Positions 26,676 through 35,077 of a stretch of DNA of 64,000 nucleotides are shown here, one piece after another. Within the stretch, counting starts at the first letter, position 1; every line of letters begins with the position of its first letter. Source of the stretch: Rhodovulum sp. MB263 (GTDB lineage: Bacteria; Pseudomonadota; Alphaproteobacteria; Rhodobacterales; Rhodobacteraceae); the NCBI RefSeq assembly GCF_002073975.1, contig NZ_CP020384.1, forward strand, positions 682,001-746,000. Reading direction: 5' to 3'. The position numbers and the translations under genes are program-made. Under the pieces are notes generated by a model. The model was not told the DNA's origin. It did not search any database and worked only from the letters and a program-made list of their open reading frames with translations.

Positions 26676-28946
26676 ATGAGCCGTTTCGCCGCCCCCATCG
26701 CCGAGCAGATCTGGGACATGAAATACCGTCTGAAAGGCTCGGACGGGACGCCCGTCGACATGACGGTCGAGGACAGCTGGCGCCGCATCGCCAGGGCGCT
26801 GGCCGAGGCCGAGCCCGAGGCGGAGCGGGATGCCCGCGAGGCGGAATTCTTTGCCGCGCTCGAGGATTTCAGGTTCCTGCCCGCGGGCCGGATCACCGCG
26901 GGCGCGGGCACGGGCCGGGCTGTGACGCTGTTCAACTGCTTCGTGATGGGCACGATCCCCGACAGCATGGCCGGCATCTTCGACATGCTGAAGGAAGCCG
27001 CGCTGACGATGCAGCAGGGCGGGGGCATCGGCTATGATTTCTCGACGATCCGGCCCAAGGGCGCGGATGTGAAGGGCGTGGCGGCGGATGCCTCGGGGCC
27101 GCTCTCCTTCATGGATGTCTGGGACGCGATGTGCCGCACGATCATGTCGGCAGGCTCGCGCCGCGGCGCGATGATGGCGACGATGCGCTGCGACCACCCC
27201 GATATCGAGCAGTTCATCACCGCCAAGCAGGACCCGGCACGGCTGCGGAACTTCAACCTTTCGGTGCTGGTGACCGATGCCTTCATGGAGGCGGTGAAGG
27301 CTGACGGCACCTGGGATCTGCAATTCGGCGGCAAGGTCTATCACACGCTCGAGGCGCGCGATCTGTGGAACCGGATCATGCAGGCGACCTATGACTATGC
27401 CGAGCCGGGCGTGATCTTCATCGACCGCATCAACCAGATGAACAACCTCGCCTATTGCGAGACCATCGCCGCCACCAATCCCTGCGGCGAGCAGCCCCTG
27501 CCGCCCTATGGCGCCTGCCTGCTGGGCTCGATCAACCTCGCGCGCCTTGTCGCCAACCCCTTCGAGGAGGGGGCAGCGCTCGAGGAGGCCGAGCTCGAGG
27601 CGCTGGTCGCGACCGCGGTCCGGATGATGGATAACGTGGTCGACATCTCGCGCTTTGCGCTCGACGCGCAGCGTCACGAGGCCAAGGCCAAGCGCCGGAT
27701 CGGTCTTGGCGTCACCGGGCTTGCCGATGCGCTGCTGATGGTGGGCCTGCGGTACGGCTCGGAAGAGGCGGCGCGTCAGACCTCGCGCTGGTTGCACCGG
27801 ATCGCCCGCGCCGCCTATCTGGCCTCGGTGCAACTGGCCAAGGAGAAGGGCGCGTTTCCGCTTTTCGATGCCGAGCAATATCTCGGAAGCGGTGCGCTGG
27901 CGCATATGGATGCCGATGTGCGTGCGGCCATTGCCGAGCATGGGATCCGGAACGCTCTGCTTACCTCAATCGCGCCCACGGGGACGATCAGCCTTTACGC
28001 GGGCAATGTCTCGTCGGGGATCGAGCCGGTCTTTGCCTACAGCTACAAGCGCAAGGTGCTGCAGCGCGACGGCAGCCGGACCGAGGAGGAAGTGGTCGAC
28101 TACGCCGTCCAGCTCTGGCGCGACAAGTTCGGCGATGCCGAGCTGCCCGAGTATTTCGTGAATGCCCAGACCCTGCCGCCCTCCGAGCATGTGCGGATGC
28201 AGGCGGCGGCCCAGACTTGGGTCGATTCCTCGATTTCCAAGACCATCAACTGCCCCGAGGACATCGCCTTCGATGCCTTCAAGGACGTCTACATGCAGGC
28301 CTATGAAACCGGCTGCAAGGGCTGCACGACCTACCGGCCGAATGACGTGACCGGCTCGGTGCTGAGCGTGTCGGAGAGCTCGGAGAAGACGCCCGAGGCC
28401 GAGACCGGCGCCGATGTCGTCTATCTGTCCGATCCGCTCGACCGGCCGCACGAGCTGGAGGGCAACACCTACAAGCTGAAATGGCCCGACAGCGAGCATG
28501 CGATCTACATCACCATCAATGACATCGTCATCGCCGGTCGCCGCCGCCCCTTCGAGGTCTTCATCAATTCGAAGAACATGGAGCATTTCGCCTGGACGGT
28601 AGCGCTGACGCGGATGATCTCGGCGGTGTTCCGGCGGGGCGGCGATGTGAGCTTCGTGGTCGAGGAACTGAAGGCCGTCTTCGATCCGCGCGGCGGGGCC
28701 TGGATGCAGGGCAAGTATATTCCCTCGATCCTTGCGGCCATCGGCGGCGTGATCGAGCGCCATCTGGTGACCATCGGCTTCATCGAGGCCGAGGGCAAGG
28801 GCCTGAAGATCGATCCGAAATACGAGGAGATGGCGGTTGGCGACACCCCCCGCGGCCCGTCCTGCCCGAGCTGCGGTGCCTATGAGATACGGATGGTGGA
28901 AGGTTGCAGAACATGCATGAGCTGTGGCTATTCGAAATGCCAGTAA
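26676..28946 (+). CDS. nrdJ: Adenosylcobalamin-dependent (class II) ribonucleoside-diphosphate reductase
   Basis: A 756-residue ribonucleotide reductase that uses coenzyme B12 to make the thiyl radical and produces deoxyribonucleotides with or without oxygen. Conserved features are FNCFVMG, the MQQGGGIGYDFS loop, NPCGEQPLPPYGACLLGSIN by its key cysteines, and APTGTIS. The C-terminus has a cysteine-rich tail (CPSCG, CRTCMSCGYSKC) that relays reducing equivalents or binds zinc. I chose ATG 26676, where the family alignment begins (MSRFAAPIAEQIWDMKY); an upstream in-frame extension looks non-coding. No cobalamin riboswitch or clear NrdR box was seen upstream. It is the last backbone gene before the island. 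Confidence 0.93.
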   Translation: MSRFAAPIAEQIWDMKYRLKGSDGTPVDMTVEDSWRRIARALAEAEPEAERDAREAEFFAALEDFRFLPAGRITAGAGTGRAVTLFNCFVMGTIPDSMAGIFDMLKEAALTMQQGGGIGYDFSTIRPKGADVKGVAADASGPLSFMDVWDAMCRTIMSAGSRRGAMMATMRCDHPDIEQFITAKQDPARLRNFNLSVLVTDAFMEAVKADGTWDLQFGGKVYHTLEARDLWNRIMQATYDYAEPGVIFIDRINQMNNLAYCETIAATNPCGEQPLPPYGACLLGSINLARLVANPFEEGAALEEAELEALVATAVRMMDNVVDISRFALDAQRHEAKAKRRIGLGVTGLADALLMVGLRYGSEEAARQTSRWLHRIARAAYLASVQLAKEKGAFPLFDAEQYLGSGALAHMDADVRAAIAEHGIRNALLTSIAPTGTISLYAGNVSSGIEPVFAYSYKRKVLQRDGSRTEEEVVDYAVQLWRDKFGDAELPEYFVNAQTLPPSEHVRMQAAAQTWVDSSISKTINCPEDIAFDAFKDVYMQAYETGCKGCTTYRPNDVTGSVLSVSESSEKTPEAETGADVVYLSDPLDRPHELEGNTYKLKWPDSEHAIYITINDIVIAGRRRPFEVFINSKNMEHFAWTVALTRMISAVFRRGGDVSFVVEELKAVFDPRGGAWMQGKYIPSILAAIGGVIERHLVTIGFIEAEGKGLKIDPKYEEMAVGDTPRGPSCPSCGAYEIRMVEGCRTCMSCGYSKCQ

Positions 28947-29075
28947 TCATGCTCTAGGCTCAAGTCAGAGAAAGCAGATGAATGCGCAAACGGAAGCATA
29001 AGTCTGCGCAAGGGGTGTCAAGGGCGAAACGTATCGCCTGGTGTCCCCGGGCTGCTCTCTGAAGGACGGTGATAG

Positions 29076-29108
29076 AGGCGCTGGGGCGGACGCTCCGGCG
29101 TCTTTTAC
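29076..29108 (+). terminator. Conserved hairpin with T-tract in direct repeat copy 1
   Basis: A 9-bp stem (AGGCGCTGG / CCGGCGTCT) with a 10-base loop is followed by TTTTACTT. In copy 2 the same stem reads AGGCGCCGG / CCGGCGCCT. Both differences keep pairing (G-U and U-G here, G-C and C-G there), which supports a real RNA structure, either a terminator or an attenuator before the 82-residue ORF. Confidence 0.55.
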
Positions 29109-29261
29109 TTATGGAGGGGATGTGCGGTTCGTGGCATGAAGCGGCGGATCCGGCTTAGGGCCGTTGTGCCCTCCCTGTATGAGCCTGAGCATGGCGCATT
29201 GGGGCGGCTTGCGATGGTGAGACCCTGGACACGAGTTCGCTTAGAAGCGGTGGGAACTCCG

Positions 29262-29510
29262 ATGAAGACCATTAAGTCGACGCAAGCTGTCGCTGCGATC
29301 CTAGCCCGATATCAGCGTCGGAAAAATTGTCAGGTGCCCGTCACAGCAACAGACGTCTACGCCTATACCCTTGCTCGCGCCTGTGGAGACGACGTTGACC
29401 TCGACCCGTTCGAACGGGGCCTCATCCACCTCAAGCGCCAGAAGGTGATTTCCGGCCGAAGACTGGTCACCCTTCTTGCTCGCCATCAGCGGGAGATCAG
29501 ACCGGAGTGA
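29262..29510 (+). CDS. 82-residue protein of unknown function (direct repeat copy 1)
   Basis: A small basic protein beginning MKTIKSTQAVAAILARYQRR. I do not recognise its family. A paralogue of the same length is encoded at 58175-58423. The C-terminal thirty residues (from RGLIHLKRQKVISGRR to the IRP near the end) are identical between the copies although their codons differ at nine or so silent positions, so the protein is under selection. The N-terminal half differs at about 15 residues. An alternative start upstream at 29136 exists but the ATG at 29262 is shared by both copies. Confidence 0.6.
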   Translation: MKTIKSTQAVAAILARYQRRKNCQVPVTATDVYAYTLARACGDDVDLDPFERGLIHLKRQKVISGRRLVTLLARHQREIRPE

Positions 29511-29664
29511 CGCCTCCCGAGGGCTTCCCAGGGTACTGGGCTTAAAACCAGATACCAATACACGAAGCGTCATCATTCTTGGGAGCGAATGGTTTGCTTC
29601 AAGGGGCCATAGTCATTGCTCACGTCCGGCGCTGCATGATGACCTGCCCTGGCGCGAAGGGCGG

Positions 29665-29861
29665 ATTCCGGACCTTCTCTGCATGTGCCCACGCACCCTA
29701 GACTGAGAACCAAAACGGACATTCCGCCAAGCTCGCTTCGCCGAACTCGACATACCTACAAGGGGGCGGGAATTCATTGCAACCGCGAGTCTCTCACCTT
29801 TCTGGGGAAGGGCCGACACCTATCCTTTCGGGAAGCTCTTTCACATTTCGGGCCAAAAAAA
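29665..29861. other. Non-coding stretch between repeat copy 1 and the Pycsar genes
   Basis: No gene is seen. It includes short AAAACGGACATTCCGCCAAG-like sequence reminiscent of the dispersed repeats further right. Confidence 0.45.
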
Positions 29862-30584
29862 TCAGTTCGAACCGGGTTTTCGCCAATAACTGGATCGATA
29901 GATCGTGATATTCTCGTCGCAGAAATCCCAATCACGTTTCTCCCAGATGTCCGAACTTCCATCAAGCCGTTGCTTTTGGAGTTTATTAGTTCTGTCGTAA
30001 ACTGATTTCGTGGCGAATGTTGTATATTCACCCTCGCGCAGATCGCTCAGTTTGGCAGCCAGATTTGGGGCCCTGCCAATTGAAATCAATTCGTTACTCC
30101 CGTAGATACCGCCCCGGACCACGAACACAGTTCCAGTATCAACGCCTGTTGCATGCCGGATTTTGAAACCAGCGTTCTTGACTGTGTCATACTTTGATTC
30201 AAATTTAGGTCTGATAAGTTGGGTTACTGAATATGCAATAGAGAACGAGCACTTTATTGCCGAGCTATTCTTGGCGTCGCCCATAAAGGCCCCCATCACC
30301 CTGTCGCCATCGAAACTCATGATGGTTCCACCAAAGTGACTTATCAATCTTGATGAGGACGCAAGAAAAGATTTGAGAATTTTTGCCGTAACCCTCCGGT
30401 CGAGTTCCTTTGCCATGCGCGACGAATTCGCCATATCGGCATATAGATATGTTGCATCTATTTCAACTGCACCGTTCGATAGAGTAACATCTCCAGGGGA
30501 GGGGACTTTAGAGCCGCTCCTCTTATTCCAATCCGCGTCTCTAATTCTCATAACATCAGAAGAAATGTCGTCGTTGATACTCAT
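29862..30584 (-). CDS. Class III nucleotidyl cyclase, Pycsar cyclase (PycC-like)
   Basis: A 240-residue single-domain adenylate/guanylate cyclase-fold protein. The N-terminal pattern RIRDADWNKRSGSKVPSP plus IDATYLYADMANSS matches the PycC group, which makes cCMP or cUMP on phage infection. Predicted metal-binding aspartates are D50 (LYADMANS) and D94 (SFDGDRVMGAF). IGRAPNLAAKLSDL matches the conserved asparagine/alanine helix of class III cyclases. It lies 46 bases downstream of, and on the same strand as, a gene for a cyclic-nucleotide-binding membrane protein, which is the expected effector. GC is clearly lower than the backbone. Which nucleotide it makes cannot be read from sequence. Confidence 0.85.
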   Translation of the reverse strand: MSINDDISSDVMRIRDADWNKRSGSKVPSPGDVTLSNGAVEIDATYLYADMANSSRMAKELDRRVTAKILKSFLASSSRLISHFGGTIMSFDGDRVMGAFMGDAKNSSAIKCSFSIAYSVTQLIRPKFESKYDTVKNAGFKIRHATGVDTGTVFVVRGGIYGSNELISIGRAPNLAAKLSDLREGEYTTFATKSVYDRTNKLQKQRLDGSSDIWEKRDWDFCDENITIYRSSYWRKPGSN

Positions 30585-30630
30585 GCCTTACCTTACCTAA
30601 GAAGCGCCGCGGTCTAATCACTTGGCATCT

Positions 30631-31530
30631 CTATCGCTTAGTGGTGTCGATCCAAAATAGATACGCGGCCAATGCGCCAAGAACTATTGGGGCCAACAGA
30701 GCCGTTGCCTGCTGCGGGTCCCCACTTGAAGAGATTTGATACTGAAATTCGGCCCCCATAAAGCTTCCTCGAACCTGCCACTGCAACGCCTCGTCGACCA
30801 GGATCGCACCTACACACAAGGTCCCCAAGCGAAAGAACCGATAGACGGGATCCGCCAGCAGAGTAAGCAGGAAAATCGTCAGACCCACAACGAGTGGCAA
30901 AAGCACGCGAACAAAAACAGGATTTCCGTCCACCCTTAGGGTATACCAGATCGCTGCGGCTGAAAGCACGCCAGCAGTCAGAGAAATGACCGTCCAATTC
31001 CATCCTGAAGTTCTACGCGAAATTCCGGTCGCCAAAATTGCTTGCCTTCCACGTCCAGAAAAGTCCTCATGCACGCGACGAAGAAATTCTCTATTTTCTC
31101 CTACGACCTTTCGAAACGTCTCACCCTCGACTTTAAGAGCGACAAGCTGTCTTGAAGCTGCCCGAACCGTCGCACTTCTCTTCTGGGCTGGGTTAAGGGC
31201 CGACATTTCTCCAACAGTGATCGGAGCTGTTCTTTGGATGTCATCGCGACGTTTTCCATTTACGAAGACATCCGCCGCACCTGAAAGTAAGAAGTAGACG
31301 CTATCATCCTCGACGTCGCCTTGACTGACGATATCTTCGCCTCTCTTAAATGACACGAGTTCCCCTGCTTCCAAAAAGGAATTGGCAATGACCTCGTCAC
31401 CTCCGACCATGGGATTGCGTATTAGGACAGCTCGTATTCTGCCCCACCCTAGCTCCCCCTCAAACCGCGTGATGGAAGGAACATCGCCACCATTTCTTAG
31501 AACCAGCTTTATCCAATTTATCCACTTCAA
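30631..31530 (-). CDS. Cyclic-nucleotide-binding transmembrane effector (Pycsar, PycTM-like)
   Basis: A 299-residue protein. Residues ~48-145 form a CRP-like cyclic-nucleotide-binding domain, with the phosphate-binding cassette at TVGEMSALNPAQKRSATVRA (about 105-124). Four hydrophobic segments follow (about 178-197, 206-225, 235-250, 276-294), so the sensor is N-terminal and the membrane part C-terminal. The gene precedes the cyclase and is probably co-transcribed. In the Pycsar model, binding of the cyclic pyrimidine leads to membrane damage and growth arrest of the infected cell. That function is inferred from domain pairing. Confidence 0.8.
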   Translation of the reverse strand: MKWINWIKLVLRNGGDVPSITRFEGELGWGRIRAVLIRNPMVGGDEVIANSFLEAGELVSFKRGEDIVSQGDVEDDSVYFLLSGAADVFVNGKRRDDIQRTAPITVGEMSALNPAQKRSATVRAASRQLVALKVEGETFRKVVGENREFLRRVHEDFSGRGRQAILATGISRRTSGWNWTVISLTAGVLSAAAIWYTLRVDGNPVFVRVLLPLVVGLTIFLLTLLADPVYRFFRLGTLCVGAILVDEALQWQVRGSFMGAEFQYQISSSGDPQQATALLAPIVLGALAAYLFWIDTTKR

Positions 31531-32105
31531 TGCGTGACCTCTTTTTCGCTGCTTCTCGGAGCTCGCTCAGTCAATCTGATTTCTGTATCGAATTCAACGC
31601 TCTACCGTGCGAGCGTAGCCTGAATAGGTCCAAATTGCGCTGTTGCTATCTCTTGCTTGCGCAACGTCAGTCCACGCTGAACACGCTTTACCTCAGCACG
31701 CCCAGGGATGGCCGAGCATGGATCTGCATCCTGTGCCTCCTCGACGCTGGCCTCAAGCACTTTCCCCCTTCGAGGGCGTTCTCGCAGTCATTGCTGCAGT
31801 TCATCCTGCCAGCTGGCTTGACGCCCCTCTCTCTGTCGGGATTTCCAATCACCAAGTCCAAAGCGAGGTGGCCTCTAGGCGAGGTTTACATACTGCGATT
31901 GTAGTGAATGGCGGCTTCGGGGAAGCTGCGCTGCGGCGCTTTCGGCCTAAGTGAAAGTCCGGAAAGGGCCGCCTGGCCATGTAGACCCACCCACTCTTGG
32001 CTTGGAGAACGCTGAGCCGCCCAGGACCTGCTCCGAACTCATACATTTTGAAGCTTCTATGTGACAAATGGCAGCGCACCCCTCTACTGCGAACGTCGAA
32101 GCCTT
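31531..32105. other. Non-coding stretch, no gene seen
   Basis: About 575 bases upstream of the Pycsar effector and downstream of the HEPN gene. The open frames present have no recognisable protein character. The Pycsar promoter should lie at the left edge of this stretch, but no clear -35/-10 pair stands out. Confidence 0.45.
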
Positions 32106-32862
32106 TCATTGGGCGTATTTAGCTTCGACCTTTTCGTCTACAGCTCTAAGCATGTTCCTCAAACTTGCAGTCAGAGAAAGGAGCCAAGTGTTAGAAATTT
32201 CTAGTTCTCCGCCGGTCTCTCGATCTTTACCATTTCGATGGACGCAATCGTGACGTTGCTTGATTGCAGTTTCTATTTTTTTCAACTCCACTTCCCTAGG
32301 AAGTATGTCGACGCCGAGTCCGACCTGGAAGAGCTTGGCTACCTTAGCTATGTCATGAAAAGAAACTGCACGCAGATAGCTGACCAGCTTCTCCTTCGCA
32401 AACTCTGGTTTTCCGGCGGCATCCGAAAGCCTAAATTGCGCCTCTCCAATTCCTATTGACTTTGATTTCAGCAGCCGCTCTTGCACTTCCACGCTCGCAG
32501 CCGCCGCCGGTATGAGTGTGTCAGAAAAGAAGATCTCCATTGCCGTGATGCTTTGAGCAAGCAGCATTCTTCTCAAAATCTTGGACTGTTGTTCATCCAC
32601 CCTTAGCTGGCAAAGTTCCTCAATATTGTCGAGTGTCTGGCAGAGCGTACGGAAAATTTCCCTATGGGGCCGCTCCTGCTGCTCAAGCCATTCGTAATAA
32701 TCATGATCGTAGTCATCATAGTCGTTGAAGTACCCTCTCGCAGGCTCCGCCTCAACTAAGGTGTTTGGATAGTCATCTAATTCTATCTCGCAGGTGTCCC
32801 AATCGGTTGAGACCCAAGCATTGTATGGCGTAGAGCACACACTGCACAGAATCGAGACGGGG
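32106..32862 (-). pseudogene. HEPN-type gene truncated at its 5' end by IS insertion
   Basis: The reading frame contains ~250 residues of a host gene; upstream of 32862 it runs into IS3 antisense sequence, so the original start is lost. The segment IETAIKQRHDCVHRNGKDRE near the C-terminus has the Rx4H motif (R-HDCV-H) of RiboL-PSP-type HEPN domains, which are often RNases in toxin and defence systems. The surviving N-terminal part has CSVC, possibly half of a zinc ribbon, and an acidic tyrosine/aspartate-rich stretch. The rest of the protein (LLKSKSIGIGEAQFRLSD...) is alpha-helical. GC is low compared with the backbone. It may still be expressed as a truncated form. Confidence 0.6.
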
Positions 32863-32925
32863 TGCTGTGCCCCCCGATAACTCGTGCATCTGATGCTAGA
32901 GTCCGTTCCAATGAGAGGACCGGAT

Positions 32926-33192
32926 ATGAAGAGATCGAAGTTCACCGAAGAGCAGATCATTTCGATCCTGCGTGAGCAGGAAGCAGGGGCTAAGACGGCA
33001 GAGGTCTGTCGCAGGCATGGGATCAGTAGCGCAACGTTCTATTCCTGGAAGGCGAAGTTTGGCGGCATGGAGCCGTCAGAAGCAAAGCGTCTGAAGGCCC
33101 TGGAAGACGAGAACGCCAAGCTGAAGCGGCTGCTTGCCGAAACGATGCTCGACAACACCGCGCTGAAGGATCTGCTGTCAAAAAAATGGTGA
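32926..33192 (+). CDS. IS3-family transposase OrfA
   Basis: An 88-residue HTH and leucine-zipper protein beginning [20 protein letters not shown], typical of IS407-group OrfA. It binds the terminal repeats. The run of seven A bases at 33180-33186 just before its stop is a -1 slippage site that would give the OrfAB transposase; OrfB overlaps its end. Confidence 0.92.
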   Translation: MKRSKFTEEQIISILREQEAGAKTAEVCRRHGISSATFYSWKAKFGGMEPSEAKRLKALEDENAKLKRLLAETMLDNTALKDLLSKKW

Positions 33193-34112
33193 CGCCCGCC
33201 GCCAGGCGCGAGGCCGTCGCCCATCTCAAACAGAGCTATGAGATGAGCGAGCGGCGGGCGTGTTCCGTGATCGGGGCAGATCGGTCCTCGGTGCGGTATC
33301 AGCATCGGCGACCAGATGATGCTGCCTTGCGCGATGTGCTGCGTGCCGCCGCAGAGACGCACCGAAGGTTCGGGTATCGACGCCTGCATGTCATCCTGCG
33401 CCGCGATGGCCATGTGCTGAACCGCAAGCGCACGCAGCGGCTCTACAGAGAAGAGGGCCTGGCCGTGCGGCGGCGTCGCAGCCGCAAACGCGCCATCGGC
33501 ACACGGGCACCGCTGGTGACCGAGGCTGTGGCGAATGCTCGCTGGTCGGTCGATTTTGTCCAAGACCAGTTCGCCGACGGACGGCGTTTCCGCATTCTGA
33601 ACGTGATCGACGATGTCACCAAGGAGAGCCTGGCTGCGGTCGTCGACACCTCGATTTCCGGCCGCCGCGTTGCCCGGGAACTGACAACGCTGATCGCGCG
33701 GCGCGGAAAGCCAGGTGTGATCGTCTCGGACAATGGCACCGAGTTCACCTCGAACGCGATCCTCGAATGGGCCGAGAAGATGCAGGTGAAGTGGCACTAT
33801 ATCGCGCCTGGCAAGCCCATGCAAAACGGCAACTGCGAGGCGTTCAACGGCCGGATGCGCGACGAGCTGCTGAACGAGACCCTGTTCTTCGGCATCGACC
33901 ATGCGCGCGCGGCTGTCGCCCGCTGGACCCACATCTACAACACCGAGCGACCGCATTCGGCCCTCGGTTATCAGGCCCCGGCGGCCTTCGCCGCCCAACT
34001 CAACGCAATGGGCGATCAGCTTCGCGCAACTGAACTGCTGCGCAGATCGCCCATTGCTCCGTCGGCGCAACCGCGCCAAATTCAGCAAAAGACTCTGGTT
34101 TCAGCTGGATGA
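33186..34112 (+). CDS. IS3-family transposase OrfB (DDE integrase core)
   Basis: A 308-residue catalytic part of the transposase. The DDE triad is visible in [20 protein letters not shown] and [14 protein letters not shown], and a conserved [13 protein letters not shown] follows. The frame is open throughout, so the element could be active. It is expressed as an OrfAB fusion by frameshifting at 33180-33186, or alone from the ATG at 33186. Confidence 0.92.
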   Translation: MVTPAARREAVAHLKQSYEMSERRACSVIGADRSSVRYQHRRPDDAALRDVLRAAAETHRRFGYRRLHVILRRDGHVLNRKRTQRLYREEGLAVRRRRSRKRAIGTRAPLVTEAVANARWSVDFVQDQFADGRRFRILNVIDDVTKESLAAVVDTSISGRRVARELTTLIARRGKPGVIVSDNGTEFTSNAILEWAEKMQVKWHYIAPGKPMQNGNCEAFNGRMRDELLNETLFFGIDHARAAVARWTHIYNTERPHSALGYQAPAAFAAQLNAMGDQLRATELLRRSPIAPSAQPRQIQQKTLVSAG

Positions 34113-34181
34113 ACATCGGGGGTCACAGCAATCGGCCAGTGAAATGACGCGCCGAGGGAGCCGGCGCGTCATGCAGGGTGA

Positions 34182-34937
34182 TCAGATCGTCTGGCCGCCC
34201 GACACCTCAATGCGCTGTGCAGTCACCCAGCGATTATCGTCCCGCAGAAGGCTGGCGATCATCGGACCGATGTCGTCCGGCAGCCCGACGCGGCCGAGCG
34301 CCGTCATCCCCGCGAACTGAGCGTTCACCTCGGGGTTGTCGCGGACCAGTCCGCCGCCGAAATCCGTCTCGATGGCGCCCGGCGCAACCGTGTTTGCCGC
34401 GATGCCCCGCGCTCCGAATTCCCGCGCCATGTAAACCGTGAGCATCTCGACCGCCGCCTTTGCCGCCGAATAGGCCGCGAAGCCGGGGAAGGAGATCCGC
34501 GTCAGGCCGGACGAAAAATTCACGATCCGCCCCCCGTCGGCCAGGAGCGGCAGAAGGGCTTGAGCGAGGAAGAAGACGCCCTTCACATGGACTGCGAACA
34601 GGCGATCGAACTGCGCTTCGGTGGTCTCCTCGATCAGGGCGAATTCGCCATGCCCGGCATTGTTGACGAGATGATCGAAGCTGTCGCGGCACCAAGTGTT
34701 GCGCAAATCCGAGCGCAGGCTTTCGACGAAGGCCCGAAAACTTGCGGTGTCGGCAACGTCGAGGGGCAGCGCCACGGCCTGGCGCCCCATCTCGCGGATG
34801 AGGGTCACGACCTCCTGTGCTTGCCCGGCGTTCGACCGATAGGTGACGATGACGTCGCCGCCGCTTTTGGCGATGGCGAGAGCGGTGTTGCGACCGAGGC
34901 CGCGATTGGCGCCGGTGACGAGAGCGATCTTGCTCAT
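34182..34937 (-). CDS. Short-chain dehydrogenase/reductase (SDR)
   Basis: A 251-residue NAD(P)-dependent classical SDR. The cofactor motif TGANRGLG is at residues 8-15, NNAG at the usual place, and the catalytic serine and YxxxK are in VNFSSGLTR and YSAAK. The arginine after the first strand (TYRSN) suggests NADPH preference. Substrate unknown. It is divergent from an AraC regulator 140 bases away, a frequent pairing in which the regulator controls the reductase. High GC makes it look like backbone DNA carried into the island. Confidence 0.9.
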   Translation of the reverse strand: MSKIALVTGANRGLGRNTALAIAKSGGDVIVTYRSNAGQAQEVVTLIREMGRQAVALPLDVADTASFRAFVESLRSDLRNTWCRDSFDHLVNNAGHGEFALIEETTEAQFDRLFAVHVKGVFFLAQALLPLLADGGRIVNFSSGLTRISFPGFAAYSAAKAAVEMLTVYMAREFGARGIAANTVAPGAIETDFGGGLVRDNPEVNAQFAGMTALGRVGLPDDIGPMIASLLRDDNRWVTAQRIEVSGGQTI

Positions 34938-35077
34938 GGGAGTGTCCTTTCAGGGTGTCATGGTGTCACTCTGAAATAAAAGCGCGCCGGCGCTTGTAGT
35001 TGCCTGAACCTCGCCAAGACTTGCCTGTTTCCATTATTCCCTTCCCCGACAGGCCAATCCAGAACATAAGGTATTGC

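Larger units (their letters stand above)
28963..29664 (+). repeat. Long direct repeat, copy 1 (left bracket of island)
   Basis: About 702 bases that recur at 57869-58577, near-identical for the first 300 bases and increasingly diverged at the 3' end. The unit starts AGTCAGAGAAAGCAGATGAA, 16 bases after the nrdJ stop, and carries a structured leader hairpin and an 82-residue ORF. No transposase, tRNA or intron features were recognised in it. Confidence 0.85.
32863..34130 (+). mobile_element. IS3-family element (IS407 group), complete
   Basis: A 1268-bp element with terminal inverted repeats TGCTGTGCCCCCCGAT (left) and TGCTGTGACCCCCGAT (right end, complement), 15 of 16 matching. It encodes orfA and orfB with an A7 frameshift site. 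The flanking bases (GGGG left, ATCG right) show no target duplication, so recombination after insertion is likely. A second copy starts at 63961. Confidence 0.92.

Noticed and set aside
28963-29664. Group II intron or tRNA-linked attachment site
   Set aside because: No reverse transcriptase, no recognisable domain V, and no tRNA-like cloverleaf; the unit carries an 82-residue ORF instead.
29862-31530. CBASS (CD-NTase) system
   Set aside because: The cyclase is a class III nucleotidyl cyclase fold, not a CD-NTase; the aspartate spacing and N-terminal pattern fit Pycsar.
31643-31954. Possible gene upstream of the Pycsar effector
   Set aside because: Short frames on both strands with no coherent codon pattern or ribosome site.
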